64,000 nucleotides of DNA from Maratus speciosus (lineage: Eukaryota; Arthropoda; Arachnida; Araneae; Salticidae), in NCBI GenBank assembly GCA_963932465.1, contig OZ010798.1:22268918-22332917 (forward strand), written 5' to 3'. Positions 62,554 through 64,000 of this stretch are shown here, piece by piece (position 1 is the stretch's first letter; each line of letters opens with the position of its first letter). A program made the translations under genes and the position numbers. The notes under the pieces are model-generated. The model did not search any database, was not told where the DNA came from, and worked only from the letters and a program-made list of their open reading frames with translations.

Positions 62554-62922
62554 GGCTAAACTTATAGACAGGTTGTTTTCGAATTTCTTGTTTAAATTTG
62601 AATATTTTTAAATGACTTTTTTTACCATAGCATAGCTGAGCTCGATCTCTAATATGGCTGTATTTTACTTTTTTTATTTTGGTTGCAGATTTTTTTAATA
62701 AAAGTATTTTCACTTTCAGTACCTGTTTCGAAAGTGAAAGTACCTTTATTTAAAAAAATCTGCAATCAAAATCAAAAAGAGACAAAATGGCTGTATTAGA
62801 GATTGAGTTCAGCTATCGTGTGCCCCCCTAACCCCTCCCCCACCCCCCCAAAAAATTGTTTAAAAACATTCAAATTTAAGCGAGAAATTCAAAAACAACC
62901 TGCCCATAGGTTTAACATTAGC
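62554..62922. repeat. Long palindrome, arms ~180 bp
   Basis: GCTAAACTTATAGACAGGTT through TTGGTTGCAGATTTTTTTAA to TTTTCACTTTC is inverted to the right as GAAAGTGAAAGTACC ... GATTGAGTTCAGCTATCG ... CAACCTGCCCATAGGTTTAA. The centre is near 62725. A C-rich tract (62823-62850) interrupts the right arm. Confidence 0.85.
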
Positions 62923-64000
62923 AAATAGGTGTTTTCAAGTTCCCTCTTAAAAGATTTCTCTTCGCTGACACAACATCCCATGTTAAAATATGGAGAAATT
63001 TAATTTGGTGATCACTCATTACCTAATATAATGACCAAAATACAGTTTTCACCATTATTACAAAAATGTTAAATGCAGACATATGTGCATAATTTTTTAT
63101 TATTTTGTTTTAATTAAAACTTGATAAACTTTTAAATTTTTATTTGGGCAAATCTTTTCAAAATTTATAGTAGTCTTAAAAATATTTAAAATTTAGGAAA
63201 ATATTAATTTTTGAAAATCAGCATCTGTCACGTATGTTGTTTTAAAAGCTTTACATAACATTCCCTATTTTAAATTTACATAAATTTAAATTTTTATATT
63301 TTGTTTATTTTAATAAACAACTTCAAATTAAGATTTTTCAATTTGACAGCAAATTTTACTAAGTTTTTAAATGTTAAAATCTAAAATCTTTATTCTTAAT
63401 TATTTTGATTTGCAATTACATTTATTGTATTCTATATTTTTTCTCATTCCTCTGCTAAAATTTCAGCATAATTGCTATAATAATTTAACAGATAAATGAG
63501 AAAATAATTCATAGACTTTTCTTTATTCATAATCACTTTCTATTCACATCTTGCCTCAAAAAAGCAATCTTTTAGTTCAGAATATGTTTCTTATCTCGGA
63601 ATGTGCTGGAAATTCCATTCTAGGTCATCAGAACTCACAAGACGCAAGCATTTCTTTCGATCCCGCCCGTTCAAGTGTTGCCATTCCACGGTGATAATTG
63701 TAGCGCAAAAACATTTTCCGCAGGCTTGCTATTGATATACCATCTTTTGGAGTATTCTGATTGGCTCTTTTCGCCGAGAGCATACCCAGAATGTGGCAGA
63801 CATTTCAAAAGAGTTTTCAGTTTGAGAATTTTGTCTGAAGACACAAGACCAACTTTCGCATCGGCAATTCTTATTTTTTTTTGCCGTTGGGCTTTTGGCC
63901 CAACGAACATCTCCAGTCAGCAATAGGTGTTTCTAATTAGCAACATAATATTCTAATGGAATTTCAGCTATAAAGACTCGTCAAAAATTATCCTTGAATA
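62923..64000. other. AT-rich sequence to the window end
   Basis: Mostly featureless. 63640-63930 is less AT-rich and has overlapping open frames on both strands, none with a recognisable domain; it contains the hairpin GTTGGGCTTTTGGCCCAAC (63885-63903). It could be a repeat or a promoter-like region; not resolved. Confidence 0.45.

Noticed and set aside
63671..63926. Overlapping ORFs of 64-83 residues on both strands near the window end
   Set aside because: Mutually overlapping frames without known motifs; typical of a slightly GC-richer patch.
63961..64000. Possible next ArfGAP1 exon after ATTTCAG at the window end
   Set aside because: The reading (DYKDSSKII) does not resemble the expected DxLPPSQGGKYxGFG continuation.

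Overview
The window is a stretch of an animal, almost certainly arthropod, genome: strongly AT-rich, one spliced gene with very long introns, and almost everything else built from DNA transposons and their remnants. The Tc1-type transposase and the general repeat style suggest a chelicerate (perhaps a spider), but that is an inference from memory of such genomes and no sequence here proves it.

The only cellular gene I can support is ArfGAP1 on the + strand. Five coding exons (18635-18694, 22251-22360, 28762-28933, 44122-44303, 59099-59176) join in frame with consensus GT/AG borders and encode about 201 residues: the complete Arf GTPase-activating zinc-finger domain and the start of the central region. 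The remaining exons lie beyond base 64000. No promoter or 5' UTR exon could be located. The four complete introns are 3.6, 6.4, 15.2 and 14.8 kb.

Region by region. 1-18.6 kb (upstream of the first coding exon): nested elements, including three copies of one hAT-type element with perfect 8-bp target duplications (3219-4200, 7824-8923, 13208-14322), a second hAT element (12576-15618), a degraded pogo/Tigger element (9840-11652), and a 5-bp-TSD element carrying a ~30-bp tandem array (5439-6906). 18.7-28.8 kb (introns 1 and 2): a truncated hAT copy that keeps the transposase dimerisation segment (21302-21430), TTAA-type miniature elements, and a tRNA-like sequence (25098-25181). 28.9-44.1 kb (intron 3): a foldback element (30424-32061), two dead Tc1/mariner-type transposons with 34-residue D-to-E spacing (32367-33827 and 34772-36534), two more hAT elements (37111-38299, 39311-41693), a long palindrome (42318-42815) and a deleted mariner (43491-44040). 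44.3-59.1 kb (intron 4): an 8.1-kb transposon with long terminal inverted repeats (45526-53632), itself hit by at least four later insertions, then dispersed and tandem repeats. 59.2-64 kb: AT-rich repeats and a palindrome, with no further exon recognised.

The most useful aspect of the window is how datable it is: many insertions have intact target duplications, and for several the uninterrupted paralogous site is also present here. The most unusual structures are the elements that carry ~30-bp GTCAAAGGATCG arrays, the clustered CCGARTAC-type motifs shared by different hAT ends, two palindromes with a hammerhead-ribozyme-like core, and a foldback element with four copies of GACACGTGTC.
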